Source: Daucus carota subsp. sativus
Lineage: Eukaryota; Streptophyta; Magnoliopsida; Apiales; Apiaceae
Reading direction: 5' to 3'
DNA: 64,000 bases
Assembly (NCBI RefSeq): GCF_001625215.2
Contig: NC_030383.2
Location: 10,986,779-11,050,778 of the forward strand
The notes beneath the pieces are model-generated. The model ran no database searches. It had not been told where the DNA came from and saw only the letters and a list, made by a program, of their open reading frames with translations. Of this stretch, positions 21,289 through 34,297 are shown in pieces (positions within the stretch are counted from its first letter, which is position 1; each line of letters opens with the position of its first letter). The translations under genes and the position numbers were made by a program.

Positions 21289-24200
21289 TGTGACGACTCG
21301 GATTTTTCAAAATTTATTTTGTTGTTTATTTTTGATTCTTTAGAAAATGCGGAATAAAATATTATTCTATTCTAGTTTAATAAATTTTAAAAGTACATGT
21401 TTAAATTATTTTTTTTCCGGTTCACTAGGGTATCGAAATTTTGTTGTCTGTTTTGAATTCAATACCATGTTAAATATATGAATTACTTGTTCTATGGTTT
21501 AAGTTTATCATCTGGATGTAACTTATGCTTGTGTGTATATTTGTTACAAATTGTTGTGTTGCTTTATAAATATTTATGATTTTCTTAAAAACGGACTTTA
21601 GGAAAATGAATTCCTGAAAATATGAAAGTGATTTCAAAAATCTTTTAATTATTTAATAATGATAATAAATATTTTTAGGAGTTTTTAAAATATTAAAAAT
21701 CTTATTTCTGTAAGGTCATGTTTTTTTTAATTAGTTTCTAAACGCAGCTAACTTCTTAATTTTGTATAAATTTCGAAAATGCTCTATAAATCCTGAAACT
21801 TTTATTTTATTAGTTTTATAATATTCGGTAATTTATAAAATTAGTTTGGTAATTTTTTTTGAGAAAGTTTTATTGCGAGTTATCCCGTAAATCAACTAAA
21901 TAGCGGGTGTTTGGATGATTATTCAGCTTAAAATAAAAGGTACGTGGCAGCCAAAGGCCATAAAACAGTGTCCCGTATACTCCCCGTCTATTTAGTACTT
22001 CTTTTCTTATTTCTTTTTCTTTCCTTCATGCTCAGCATCACCGTCTCTCTAATCTCTCACTCTCGTCTCTCTCCCTCTCCCAAATCACTCTCAATCTCAC
22101 CTCTTCCCTCAATCAATCTCTCTCGTGTAATTGCTCTTTCTTCCTCCTGCCGTTGCTACAACCGCCGGGTCTTTGCCGCCGCTTTCTCTTCCGGCCAGAA
22201 CCACCACCGTGGCACCGCCTGTATCTTCCTCCTTCCGGCAACCACCATAGCCCTGCACCAGTTATAAATCAGTGGGTATAAAGATTAATTTATCTTTGTC
22301 AAATCAGTTCTATATAAACGTATATATATGTGGTGTTGTGTTTATATGGATTAAATTGATTTATATAATCGATTTATGTGTGCTTGTATGTATACAAACT
22401 GATTATATGCTTGAAATTGAAGGTTGATTTCATTTTTGAGATTGAGATTGGTGTTAGTAATTGTATGATTGAATTGTGTCCTTAATTGATATTTGAATTG
22501 GTTGTTGTAGGTTGATTATAAATAGTGCGCCAACTAGTAGTTTAATCGGATGACTTGGGTACTTGAATTGTGGGAATATATAACTGAGTATTCAAGCTTT
22601 AAGGTCTGAGATTTGTGTAAATGTTTTCAGAATGGTGTTTTAAGAGTTTAAGCATTGGGTTAAAAATTTAGATTTACACATAATCGGTTGAATTGTAGGT
22701 TGCTGCTGATCTGTTTTTCCGTACAATTCTGGGCTCATAGATTTGAATTATATGCTTAATCTTTGTGTGGTTATGTGCTCCTCAGAGTCTAGTTTATGTG
22801 CGCGAAAGAATCGAATCGATTCGATTAGCGAGCTAGGAGATATGACCGTTTTAGTATGGTATGCGCAGAAAATACTGGACAGGGTCTGTTATACTGATTG
22901 CAGACTCTGTTTGGAGGTCTTATACTTGGTGTTTAATTCTGAAATCTTTACTGGAGTTAGATGTTAGTGTCTGGAATATGTCATTAAAATTTTATACAAA
23001 CAGACCAATTTTCCTATTTATTAAAATTCTTAGCGTGGGGCTGGTTCTGCAGGACAGACTCAGGTTCTTGACTTGCAGGCCCTGTTTTACTCCCTTAAAC
23101 ATGGAATTTTCTTCTGAAATTTTTATAGTAGATTGGAATAATGTTTAGGAGTGTCTCATAGAAATTTTGTATTAAAGAGATAAATTTTCAATTTATTAAA
23201 AATCATAGAGTGAGGGCTGTTTGAACTATTTGTTCTCGTCTTCTTTCTTTGATTAGTGCATAGGAGGAGGTTATACTTGGTTGGTCAGTGTTAATCATGT
23301 TTAATAGTGATATATGATTTCAAATCTAGCTATGCAAGTGTGCATACTGTGATATTGTGTTTTAATTGATATTGGTCCAGTACTTATTTGTTTATTGAGT
23401 TGGATTGAGTTGGTTACTTGTTGAATAATATAAGAAAACAGGTGGATAGTCCGATAAATAGAGGAAGTGCTGTCGAATTTTCGTTAGAAACTATATATGT
23501 TTTACTTGTTGAAGGATATTAAATAGATAAGAATAAGGTGACATGGTTAACTGAAACATGTTAAATGTTAACTTATCAATATTGACTTTTTAATGGCTAT
23601 ATAAGTTAATTGTTCAACTATGTGCTATGTGTTTGTCTGACTACGTGGTATGTATATGCGAAGGGTAGATATATAATAGGTCTTAATGCTTTGCGAGCTT
23701 AGTTAATCCGTCGACGACTGAAATAATATTTTGCCATCGTATAGAATTGAACGAGACGTTGATCGAGGCATTGATCGAGAAGTGATTGAAATGGGTATTC
23801 AGAAATAGCTAAGTTGTGTTGCAAGTTGAAGTTAGGCAGAGATTTGCTATAGATAAAATCTTGTCAGAAGCTGGCAGAAAGGAATGATATGGCACTACAT
23901 AGTGTTATTAGAAATCTGAGATAGACACCGGAGTTAAGGCAAGTATATATCCAACCTACTTTCTCTTTAAAAGATTTTGCTCCTGCAATGCTTTGTTATG
24001 CTTTGAATATTGCAAAACTCCTTATAGAATTAGACTTCTACTAATTAACTAGTATTCTGGAATTACCCAAGTATGAAATGGAATACCCTTTGTCACTTAT
24101 ATCTTGCAAATGTATCAGCTTAATTATCATCCTTATCTTCTTCAACTGCCAGATACTTAATATTGAGCTTATAACTTTGTTTTCTTACCTCCCTCTCAAC

Positions 24201-25277
24201 TACAACAAATTGTGTTCTTGCTTATAAACTAGTTCACTTATTTGTTTCTGACTAATAAATGAAACCCTATTTCTTGAAAGACCTTAGTTATCATCATACA
24301 ACCTACCCTGCCATTATTATAACATACATTGATACACTTGATTCAGTAGCCATACCCTTGATAAAGAATACTTAATTAGTAGAACTCTAATGCTAAGGTG
24401 TTGAAATGAATATTTGGTTGAGAATCATTGTTGCTTACAGATTTTGAACCTTGGTTTTAAAATGAAAAAAATGAATTGATTTATCTGTTTTAGAAAGGGA
24501 ATTGGATGAAAATGTTTTATGACCGAGGCGCCGGTCCCAATTGAAGTATTAAAGGCCAAAGTGTGCCTAGGATCCTTTATATTTGAGAACTCGTATTGAA
24601 TATGCGGGTTCGGAGCTATGTCGTGGGCTGATCACCCAGCTTAGCTCGTAGCGTCTTATCTGGTTCCAATTCCATAAAGAAGAAACTGTTTTGTTTAAAT
24701 CATATTGTGTTGGTATCATTATCTTTATATCATTGTTGGTTTGGATATTATATACTTGCTGAGCATTCTTTTGCTCATTCTTGCTATTTCTTCTAACCCC
24801 TTTCAGATAATGTTAAAGATGGTTCGCCTATTTAGGCTAAGCATAAGAGTAAGGCTAGGCGAGGATTGCAAGTGACTAAGTTTCAACCTGATGGTCAGGA
24901 AGAGTATCCAAGATCGAGTCTTTGGGACTAGTGGTAATTAGAGTTGTCTAAATTTGATTTAGTTGTAAAAGCATGTAATAAGATTTATTAGTTTTACTTT
25001 TCTGATTTCAATAATATAGCCTGTTTGCGATCCTGTTTTAAAGGGGGTTAAACTTTGTTTTTTTTTTTAAATCTTTTATTAAAGCTTTTAGGTTTTAAAT
25101 TCTTTGATTTTTATTAGCTTTTCAACAATACATGTTTCGAAAGGGTAAATCATTTTTTTTAATATCCAGGTTTGAAATACTTGTTTTTGCTTTCTTTAAA
25201 AAAAAAACATACAGGTTTTCAATTGGTTTTCTTTTAGTGGCACCAAATCCAGACCCCCGGATTTGAGGGCTGTCACA
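21289..25277 (+). repeat. 5' LTR (3989 bp) of the LARD-type element
   Basis: Begins TGTGACGACTCGG and ends GGGCTGTCACA. It contains a pyrimidine-rich GC-richer segment (about 21960-22260) with a 107-codon open frame that I do not regard as a gene, and a TTGCTGAGCATT-type motif near 24758 often seen in Tekay-like LTRs. Confidence 0.9.
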
Positions 25278-26984
25278 GTTGGTATCAGAGCTGCAGGTTA
25301 TAAGTCATTGAAATCAGAATATAGGTGGTAATATCAGGTTTAATAAAAAGGTGCGTTAAGTGTAACCTCACATAGAGGTAGTCTACAACTATTTGGAATA
25401 GTGTGTGTCAATAGAACCAAGATTCACATATAGTATTGACCTTGAGTATATCATAGTGTGTATAATAGGTTTTCTGTTCCAGAACTAGCAAGTTTATATC
25501 TCAAGGAAGAAAGAACAGGCCTCCACCAGTTTTTATTATATTGAGTATTTAGTACTAATACTAGCAACCAAATAGATTCACTTGTTGAGTCTAGAACGCC
25601 ACTAATTATTTCATAGTCCTTGTCACCAAGATAGAGATAAATTAAAAGGGTTACTATGAGTTGTTATATTGTGGATTAAAATTTCTTAACACCAGTTTAA
25701 TTGAGTTTCAAACTCATAGTAGGTGGATAAGATTTTTGTCAGTGTTTAGCTTGTTAGTCGATTTAGAGTCAAAACTATTTGAAGGGTGAAAGATAGACCT
25801 ATTAGTTGAGCTTTAAAATTGGAATCAGTTGAGGTCGGACCAGTAGAAGCATTCCCATAGTCTAGAGCATCTTTTGAAGTATTTGTCAAGTTTTGAGAAC
25901 TATTTGAAAGGTCACCTTTTGTTTCATGTCAGTGATATATAGAGTTGGTCAAAGAATATAGGTGTTACCAGGTCCGAGTTTCAAGCTTTGTATATAGTTA
26001 AGTAGTGAGCGTTGGAGCTACGTAGAGTTCGTATTAGATTACTCGATCTAGTACCTATGAGTGAGTTAAGATGTCAACGCTCTATGGTGATGACTGCATA
26101 AAGCTGGAAAAGATTTCTGATTGACAACTATATCGATAACGGGATCTTCAGAGGCTATTACAAGTCAACGATAATATATGCAAGTGATCACTAGAACGTC
26201 GAGAAGAATCATTACAATCCAAAACGAGTCATCAAATGAATCGTTCAAGAGGACATCCATGAAAATCCTGGCAATACCTTCCTCATATTCGATAATATTG
26301 ATTTCTTTCCTCATCATTGATTTGTTCTGACATCACTTTCATAAAGACATTTGATGAAGAATATATCTTTCTGTCTCACTTGAGTTCTCGAATGATACTT
26401 GTGCTTACTGTAACACCTTTGGAATCTATTCAATTTTGATAATTTCAAACCCTTTCATATTCTTTATTCTAACCGAGGTGAACAACCCTACTTACAGGGG
26501 ACACAAGGACTATCTGTCTGTGTGATAGAAGTTGGATGGGACGCCATCCCTTGTGTGTGTTGTATATACAAGAAGGTTAACTACCTTTAGTAGTGTCTTA
26601 ATCTAGACACACAACACTGAGTTCTTTAGATCATATTGATCTCTCAGTTATCTCTCATTTCAAATGAGATTTATTTAACATTCTTATAATCATATGACCA
26701 CAATCACGTGATATTTGCTTCGATATAGGAAATCAGTCATACTTTTAAATCTTCAAGATTCTTGTTATCTCTGAGACTTTGGAGGTATGCCAACCAAGTT
26801 GCCAATATGAATTAAGACTTTGTAGTAGAAGGCACCAGGATGAAAGCGGATGACAATGCTGGTATACGGAAGCGATCAAGAAAAATTTTATATCATAAAG
26901 AAAGTATTACGGATTATGGAGATCTTACGCTCTAGTTTGCTTTTCGCTGATTCCGAGGACGGAATCCTTTTAAGGGGGGTAGAT

Positions 26985-29900
26985 TGTGACGACTCGGATT
27001 TTTCAAAATTTATTTTGTTGTTTATTTTTGATTCTTTAGAAAATGCGGAATAAAATATTATTCTATTCTAGTTTAATAAATTTTAAAAGTACATGTTTAA
27101 ATTATTTTTTTTCCGGTTCACTAGGGTATCGAAATTTTGTTGTCTGTTTTGAATTCAATACCATGTTAAATATATGAATTACTTGTTCTATGGTTTAAGT
27201 TTATCATCTGGATGTAACTTATGCTTGTGTGTATATTTGTTACAAATTGTTGTGTTGCTTTATAAATATTTATGATTTTCTTAAAAACGGACTTTAGGAA
27301 AATGAATTCCTGAAAATATGAAAGTGATTTCAAAAATCTTTTAATTATTTAATAATGATAATAAATATTTTTAGGAGTTTTTAAAATATTAAAAATCTTA
27401 TTTCTGTAAGGTCATGTTTTTTTAATTAGTTTCTAAACGCAGCTAACTTCTTAATTTTGTATAAATTTCGAAAATGCTCTATAAATCCTGAAACTTTTAT
27501 TTTATTAGTTTTATAATATTCGGTAATTTATAAAATTAGTTTGGTAATTTTTTTTGAGAAAGTTTTATTGCGAGTTATCCCGTAAATCAACTAAATAGCG
27601 GGTGTTTGGATGATTATTCAGCTTAAAATAAAAGGTACGTGGCAGCCAAAGGCCATAAAACAGTGTCCCGTATACTCCCCGTCTATTTAGTACTTCTTTT
27701 CTTATTTCTTTTTCTTTCCTTCATGCTCAGCATCACCGTCTCTCTAATCTCTCACTCTCGTCTCTCTCCCTCTCCCAAATCACTCTCAATCTCACCTCTT
27801 CCCTCAATCAATCTCTCTCGTGTAATTGCTCTTTCTTCCTCCTGCCGTTGCTACAACCGCCGGGTCTTTGCCGCCGCTTTCTCTTCCGGCCAGAACCACC
27901 ACCGTGGCACCGCCTGTATCTTCCTCCTTCCGGCAACCACCATAGCCCTGCACCAGTTATAAATCAGTGGGTATAAAGATTAATTTATCTTTGTCAAATC
28001 AGTTCTATATAAACGTATATATATGTGGTGTTGTGTTTATATGGATTAAATTGATTTATATAATCGATTTATGTGTGCTTGTATGTATACAAACTGATTA
28101 TATGCTTGAAATTGAAGGTTGATTTCATTTTTGAGATTGAGATTGGTGTTAGTAATTGTATGATTGAATTGTGTCCTTAATTGATATTTGAATTGGTTGT
28201 TGTAGGTTGATTATAAATAGTGCGCCAACTAGTAGTTTAATCGGATGACTTGGGTACTTGAATTGTGGGAATATATAACTGAGTATTCAAGCTTTAAGGT
28301 CTGAGATTTGTGTAAATGTTTTCAGAATGGTGTTTTAAGAGTTTAAGCATTGGGTTAAAAATTTAGATTTACACATAATCGGTTGAATTGTAGGTTGCTG
28401 CTGATCTGTTTTTCCGTACAATTCTGGGCTCATAGATTTGAATTATATGCTTAATCTTTGTGTGGTTATGTGCTCCTCAGAGTCTAGTTTATGTGCGCGA
28501 AAGAATCGAATCGATTCGATTAGCGAGCTAGGAGATATGACCGTTTTAGTATGGTATGCGCAGAAAATACTGGACAGGGTCTGTTATACTGATTGCAGAC
28601 TCTGTTTGGAGGTCTTATACTTGGTGTTTAATTCTGAAATCTTTACTGGAGTTAGATGTTAGTGTCTGGAATATGTCATTAAAATTTTATACAAACAGAC
28701 CAATTTTCCTATTTATTAAAATTCTTAGCGTGGGGCTGGTTCTGCAGGACAGACTCAGGTTCTTGACTTGCAGGCCCTGTTTTACTCCCTTAAACATGGA
28801 ATTTTCTTCTGAAATTTTTATAGTAGATTGGAATAATGTTTAGGAGTGTCTCATAGAAATTTTGTATTAAAGAGATAAATTTTCAATTTATTAAAAATCA
28901 TAGAGTGAGGGCTGTTTGAACTATTTGTTCTCGTCTTCTTTCTTTGATTAGTGCATAGGAGGAGGTTATACTTGGTTGGTCAGTGTTAATCATGTTTAAT
29001 AGTGATATATGATTTCAAATCTAGCTATGCAAGTGTGCATACTGTGATATTGTGTTTTAATTGATATTGGTCCAGTACTTATTTGTTTATTGAGTTGGAT
29101 TGAGTTGGTTACTTGTTGAATAATATAAGAAAACAGGTGGATAGTCCGATAAATAGAGGAAGTGCTGTCGAATTTTCGTTAGAAACTATATATGTTTTAC
29201 TTGTTGAAGGATATTAAATAGATAAGAATAAGGTGACATGGTTAACTGAAACATGTTAAATGTTAACTTATCAATATTGACTTTTTAATGGCTATATAAG
29301 TTAATTGTTCAACTATGTGCTATGTGTTTGTCTGACTACGTGGTATGTATATGCGAAGGGTAGATATATAATAGGTCTTAATGCTTTGCGAGCTTAGTTA
29401 ATCCGTCGACGACTGAAATAATATTTTGCCATCGTATAGAATTGAACGAGACGTTGATCGAGGCATTGATCGAGAAGTGATTGAAATGGGTATTCAGAAA
29501 TAGCTAAGTTGTGTTGCAAGTTGAAGTTAGGCAGAGATTTGCTATAGATAAAATCTTGTCAGAAGCTGGCAGAAAGGAATGATATGGCACTACATAGTGT
29601 TATTAGAAATCTGAGATAGACACCGGAGTTAAGGCAAGTATATATCCAACCTACTTTCTCTTTAAAAGATTTTGCTCCTGCAATGCTTTGTTATGCTTTG
29701 AATATTGCAAAACTCCTTATAGAATTAGACTTCTACTAATTAACTAGTATTCTGGAATTACCCAAGTATGAAATGGAATACCCTTTGTCACTTATATCTT
29801 GCAAATGTATCAGCTTAATTATCATCCTTATCTTCTTCAACTGCCAGATACTTAATATTGAGCTTATAACTTTGTTTTCTTACCTCCCTCTCAACTACAA

Positions 29901-30972
29901 CAAATTGTGTTCTTGCTTATAAACTAGTTCACTTATTTGTTTCTGACTAATAAATGAAACCCTATTTCTTGAAAGACCTTAGTTATCATCATACAACCTA
30001 CCCTGCCATTATTATAACATACATTGATACACTTGATTCAGTAGCCATACCCTTGATAAAGAATACTTAATTAGTAGAACTCTAATGCTAAGGTGTTGAA
30101 ATGAATATTTGGTTGAGAATCATTGTTGCTTACAGATTTTGAACCTTGGTTTTAAAATGAAAAAAATGAATTGATTTATCTGTTTTAGAAAGGGAATTGG
30201 ATGAAAATGTTTTATGACCGAGGCGCCGGTCCCAATTGAAGTATTAAAGGCCAAAGTGTGCCTAGGATCCTTTATATTTGAGAACTCGTATTGAATATGC
30301 GGGTTCGGAGCTATGTCGTGGGCTGATCACCCAGCTTAGCTCGTAGCGTCTTATCTGGTTCCAATTCCATAAAGAAGAAACTGTTTTGTTTAAATCATAT
30401 TGTGTTGGTATCATTATCTTTATATCATTGTTGGTTTGGATATTATATACTTGCTGAGCATTCTTTTGCTCATTCTTGCTATTTCTTCTAACCCCTTTCA
30501 GATAATGTTAAAGATGGTTCGCCTATTTAGGCTAAGCATAAGAGTAAGGCTAGGCGAGGATTGCAAGTGACTAAGTTTCAACCTGATGGTCAGGAAGAGT
30601 ATCCAAGATCGAGTCTTTGGGACTAGTGGTAATTAGAGTTGTCTAAATTTGATTTAGTTGTAAAAGCATGTAATAAGATTTATTAGTTTTACTTTTCTGA
30701 TTTCAATAATATAGCCTGTTTGCGATCCTGTTTTAAAGGGGGTTAAACTTTGTTTTTTTTTTTAAATCTTTTATTAAAGCTTTTAGGTTTTAAATTCTTT
30801 GATTTTTATTAGCTTTTCAACAATACATGTTTCGAAAGGGTAAATCATTTTTTTTAATATCCAGGTTTGAAATACTTGTTTTTGCTTTCTTTAAAAAAAA
30901 AACATACAGGTTTTCAATTGGTTTTCTTTTAGTGGCACCAAATCCAGACCCCCGGATTTGAGGGCTGTCACA
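26985..30972 (+). repeat. 3' LTR (3988 bp) of the LARD-type element
   Basis: Line-by-line reading shows the same sequence as the 5' LTR apart from one T in a homopolymer. Confidence 0.9.
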
Positions 30973-30996
30973 ACCACCACCTCCGGCGACCACCCG

Positions 30997-31105
30997 AAAA
31001 TCACCACCGGCAAACATAAAATCACCACCGTCAAACCGAAAATCACCATCGGAAAACTAAAAATCACCGCTGGAAAAATGAAAATCACTTTCAGAAAATG
31101 AAAAT
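30997..31105. repeat. 21-bp minisatellite in the Pack-MULE body
   Basis: About five consecutive units beginning AAAATCACC and varying after it (ACCGGCAAACAT, ACCGTCAAACCG, ATCGGAAAACTA and so on). The AATCACC core recurs further at 31206-31275 with longer spacing. Confidence 0.75.
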
Positions 31106-31284
31106 CACCACATCACCACCATTTACAAACCACCACCACTATCTACAAACCCCGAAATCTGAAAAATTACCAACTACAAAGTAAAATCAGCTCCAAAAAA
31201 CAAAAATCACCACCGTCAAACAAAAAATCACCACCAGTAAAGAAAAAAATCAACACCAGAAAAATAAAATCACCAACGCCAAAA

Positions 31285-31500
31285 TAGATCCAACAATAGC
31301 GTCTCCGACGACACAACGGCAGCACCCACTTCAACGCATCTCCACCTTCAAACACCACCCCTCCACCACCGATTAACCCTTTCTTCCCTTGTCTACTCCT
31401 TCGCCTCTGATCTTGTCTTCTCCTTCTTCATATTCGTTGACTTCAACTCCACCTCCTTCTCCTCCACCAGCTCCTTCATCGTCATCGCCAAGAAGCTCCA
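31285..31500 (+). pseudogene. Captured, decayed copy of the 5' end of COG5 exon 1
   Basis: This stretch aligns with 53449-53676, the start of the COG5 gene in the same window: AGATCCAACAATAGCGTCTC against AGATCCAACAATGGCGTCTC, then CAACGCATCTCCACCTTCAA in both, then GACTTCAACTCCACCTCC in both. Identity is roughly four fifths with small indels, including about 12 bp missing near the right end. The start codon is changed to ATA. The match begins about 10 bp before the ATG and stops near the codons for EKLQ. It is not a working gene. It lies on the plus strand inside TIR element #5. Confidence 0.85.
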
Positions 31501-31922
31501 CACCAATACAGTTGCTGATTAGCCTGATTGTGTCGCTGGGGAAGGCAATGGCGTTTTCACCGTCGGTGGATTGTGTCATTGGAAAGGCGGCGAAGTTTTC
31601 ACCGTTGGTGGATGGGTCGAGGGAGGTAGAAGGAGACGGAAGGGATAAAGATGACGGGAGAGGGAGATGGAGAGAGAAATGGAGAGCACAGTGGAGGGGA
31701 TGAACAGGTCTGATTGAAGATTGACGTTGGAGGTGAAGAACAATTTTATCGAAGGCAAAAAGCGGTGGTGTGGGGATTGGGGATGAAATGAGAAGATAAG
31801 TGGTCAAGCACGTGGTTAGGAGAGAAAAAATGTGAGGGTGTGATTAAAAGTTGTGTTATAAATAAAGGGCTGAGATTAGATCTCATATCTCACATGAGCT
31901 TGGGTTCTCATTTGAGCACTTG

Positions 31923-31924
<2 letters not shown>

Positions 31925-31960
<36 letters not shown>
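31925..31960. repeat. (TA)n microsatellite
   Basis: Uninterrupted run between TIR elements #5 and #6. Confidence 0.93.
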
Positions 31961-31963
<3 letters not shown>

Positions 31964-34286
31964 GGAGGTTCAAAAGAGACCACTACGCCATAAAAGGCCT
32001 TCTGCAACATAAAATTTATGATGCAGCAGGGGGCTAATATGTTACTAAAGGCCAATAAAAGGGCTAAGGTAACATATATTTTATGATAGGTTTTTTCATG
32101 TTGCCCTAGGGGGTCTAAGGCAACATCTTTTTCTCCTAAACCAACAGAAAATATATGTTAGCGAACTCTATGTAAGCTAACATTTTATTCACCTAACCCA
32201 TCATTATTTTTTGTTACCTAAGAGTGTTATATTTTTTTAAAAAATGATGGGCCCACTGTGGGGCCCACCTGGGGACCACATGGGGCCCACTGTTGGATCC
32301 ACCTGGCTGCCACGTGGCAATGTGGGGCCAATTAATTTGTCAACATTTGAACAAGCTACTGCAACATTTTGAGTAAACAGTTTTTCCAACATTTAAGGTA
32401 GCTACTGCAACATTTTACCCAAAAAAAATTGACATATATGCTCTAAATATACAATACTTCCCAAAATAAACCATTCCAATAAACCATATTTTAAATCCAT
32501 ACACCAAACATCCAACATCTAACATCCACCAGCCAACATCTAATATCCAGCATAACCAATTACAAAATCCAACATCCAACAACATATATAAACATCCAAT
32601 TTACCAACTACTTAAACCAAAATAAAATCGTTTAATTTTCAATACATAATAAAATCAATAATGTCCTTTTACCATCAATTAAAAGTAGATGATATATTTT
32701 TAATTTTTTTTAGATATTGACGTTTTAAAATTTAAAAAAATAAATATTTCACTAGATATTCAAATTAATCTCTCATAAATTTATTATTATTAAAAATGTG
32801 ATAAAATTTATCAGGACTTTTGTGAAGGTGAATAGAGATTTGAAAAAGTTTGTATTAAAGATCTAACATTTAATTTATATGGAGATTCCATAACGTGTTC
32901 GTTAAAGTGATAAGAATAATTATATTTTAATATTAAAATTTAAAAATTAAAATTTCAACATTAATATCAATAAAGTTCAACTTGTAATATCTGCAAAATT
33001 GTTTATACTTATTACTATTTTGATTTAAAGAAGAAAATCTCATACTTTCGTTACAGCTATAATATATTTTACCTACTACCTTATATCTTTTTGATATTAA
33101 GTTACCAACTTATTTTCACGGGATTCTTTTAAGGTGTTTCCTTAGACATATGATAATAATTTCACATCACATATCTTTTTTTATTAAAAGTTAGATGATA
33201 AAATATAAATATTTTAACTTATCTCATTAAGTTTTATATTAATCAATGATTTCTTCACAAATGTAACATATCTTATTGAGTAATTAATATTTTAAATTTT
33301 TTTATTCTTACTGATTTTATAGATATTCTTTAAGATGTTACGTACACATACGGTAAAAATTGCACCTTTGTGTTTTATTTAATTTTGGATAAATAATTTT
33401 AAAACAATTATTCCATTAAGTGTCTAGTGTGCCAAGTGGGCGATATTTTTATAAATTATTTTACATACTAATTTTAAAATTTTAAATATTAATTCCATAT
33501 GTTCTTTTGCAAAGATTCTTTACGGGGCTACATTGCAATAGAATAAAAATACATGGTTGTGATTTTTTTAATATTTACTAACATAGATTCCTTATTTCGA
33601 TTAATATGGAGATTCATTAAGGTGTTCTCAAAAAACTACACGGTTGTGTTTTTTTAAAAAAATTTACTAATAAAGATTTATTAATTCGATTATTATGAAG
33701 ATTCATTAAGGTGTTCTCAAATACTAAGGTTCTAATCAAAGATCTAACAACATTATTATTATTATTATTTTTGCAAACATAGCGTTCTATATCAATTGTT
33801 TTGAATTCTGTTATAGGATCATAATAACATGTTGAACGTTAATGTTCAAAAAATTTCAAAAGAACAAAAAAAAAATCTAAATTTAAATTAGTGTTCTTTA
33901 GACGAATCCAAAAGATCATGATATATACTCTAACTAATATAATAAAAGGACAAATCTTAGCAGATTGGGCTAGATTAAAGATCAAAGATGATAAAATAAT
34001 ACTAGAGTATTCAGTGTTTAAATTGAATTCAAAATGTAATAAATGACAATGATTTCTTTCCAAAACAGAAAAGATCATGCAATCTCTAAATATTAGCAAC
34101 ATACCATATAAAAATAATTAGATCGTATGCACAGAGTTAAAATACAATTGAAAGCCTTCATTATACTATATATTTACAGTAATGCCATTTAATGATATAT
34201 TTAGTAATGTATTCAAATACTAGTTAATCAATGGTCTAGATGTGGTCTCTCAGGTCTCTAGGAAGGGTCTCTCTGGACCTCAATCC
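31961..34286. mobile_element. TIR element #6, interrupted by a CACTA end
   Basis: The left terminus GGGGGAGGTTCAAAAGAGAC matches the right terminus read inverted (GGATTGAGGTCCAGAGAGAC), which continues with repeated AGAGACC and a CCATTGATTA motif like element #4. The left terminus is cut after 20 bp by a CACTA element (31981). The remaining interior (32450-34200) is very AT-rich with recurring short motifs (ATTCATTAAGGTGTTCTCAAA near 33610 and 33700). No open frame of note. Confidence 0.6.
31981..32440 (+). mobile_element. CACTA (CMC) transposon, 5' end fragment
   Basis: Starts CACTACGCCATAAAAGGCC, the typical CACTA terminus. Subterminal repeats based on GCAACAT / TGTTACC follow, then a GC-rich GGGGCCCACCTG-type stretch, and more GCAACATTTT units to about 32430. 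No inverted partner (GGCGTAGTG) was found downstream, so the other end is missing. The right boundary is approximate. Confidence 0.65.
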
Positions 34287-34297
34287 TATATATATAT

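Larger units (their letters stand above)
21289..30972 (+). mobile_element. LARD-type LTR element fossil with 3.99-kb LTRs, probably derived from a Tekay/Del-type Ty3 chromovirus
   Basis: Two LTRs of 3989 and 3988 bp (21289-25277, 26985-30972) begin TGTGAC and end GTCACA. The target duplication ACCAC is perfect (21284-21288, 30973-30977). A primer-binding site matching initiator tRNA-Met (TTGGTATCAGAGCTGCAGG) starts at 25279. A G-rich tract precedes the 3' LTR. The 1.7-kb interior holds no recognisable gag or pol, so it cannot move on its own. Giant LTRs with the TGTCACA end and tRNA-Met primer site are typical of Tekay/Del relatives. The only LTR difference I noticed is one base in a T run, so insertion is extremely recent. 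Confidence 0.88.
21099..31924. mobile_element. Pack-MULE-like TIR element #5 carrying a COG5 fragment; about 1.1 kb without its LTR-element insertion
   Basis: The termini form a strong inverted repeat of about 60 bp. Both contain TGAGAACC and then GTGAGATATGAGATCTAATC followed by TCAGCC, identical on the two sides. TA microsatellite flanks both ends. The body is split by the LTR element at 21289-30972. The remaining interior is GC-rich compared with its surroundings: a CCACC-rich segment on both sides of the insertion, a 21-bp minisatellite (30997-31105), a copy of the 5' end of COG5 (31285-31500), and a further GC-rich stretch (31500-31700) of unknown origin. A TIR element carrying host gene fragments fits the Pack-MULE class. 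No transposase is seen. Confidence 0.75.

Noticed and set aside
21944-22267. 107-codon open frame in both large LTRs (also 27639-27962), starting MAAKGHKTVSR
   Set aside because: It lies in a pyrimidine-rich LTR segment. Identity between the two copies follows from LTR identity and is no sign of selection. No family recognised.
22743-23148. 74- and 95-codon open frames in the LTR (repeated near 28438-28843)
   Set aside because: Overlapping frames in non-coding LTR sequence with no known domain.
31373-31807. 144-codon minus-strand and 104-codon plus-strand frames in the Pack-MULE
   Set aside because: They cover the captured COG5 piece and its antisense; a start-codon loss and low-complexity CT-rich sequence explain them.
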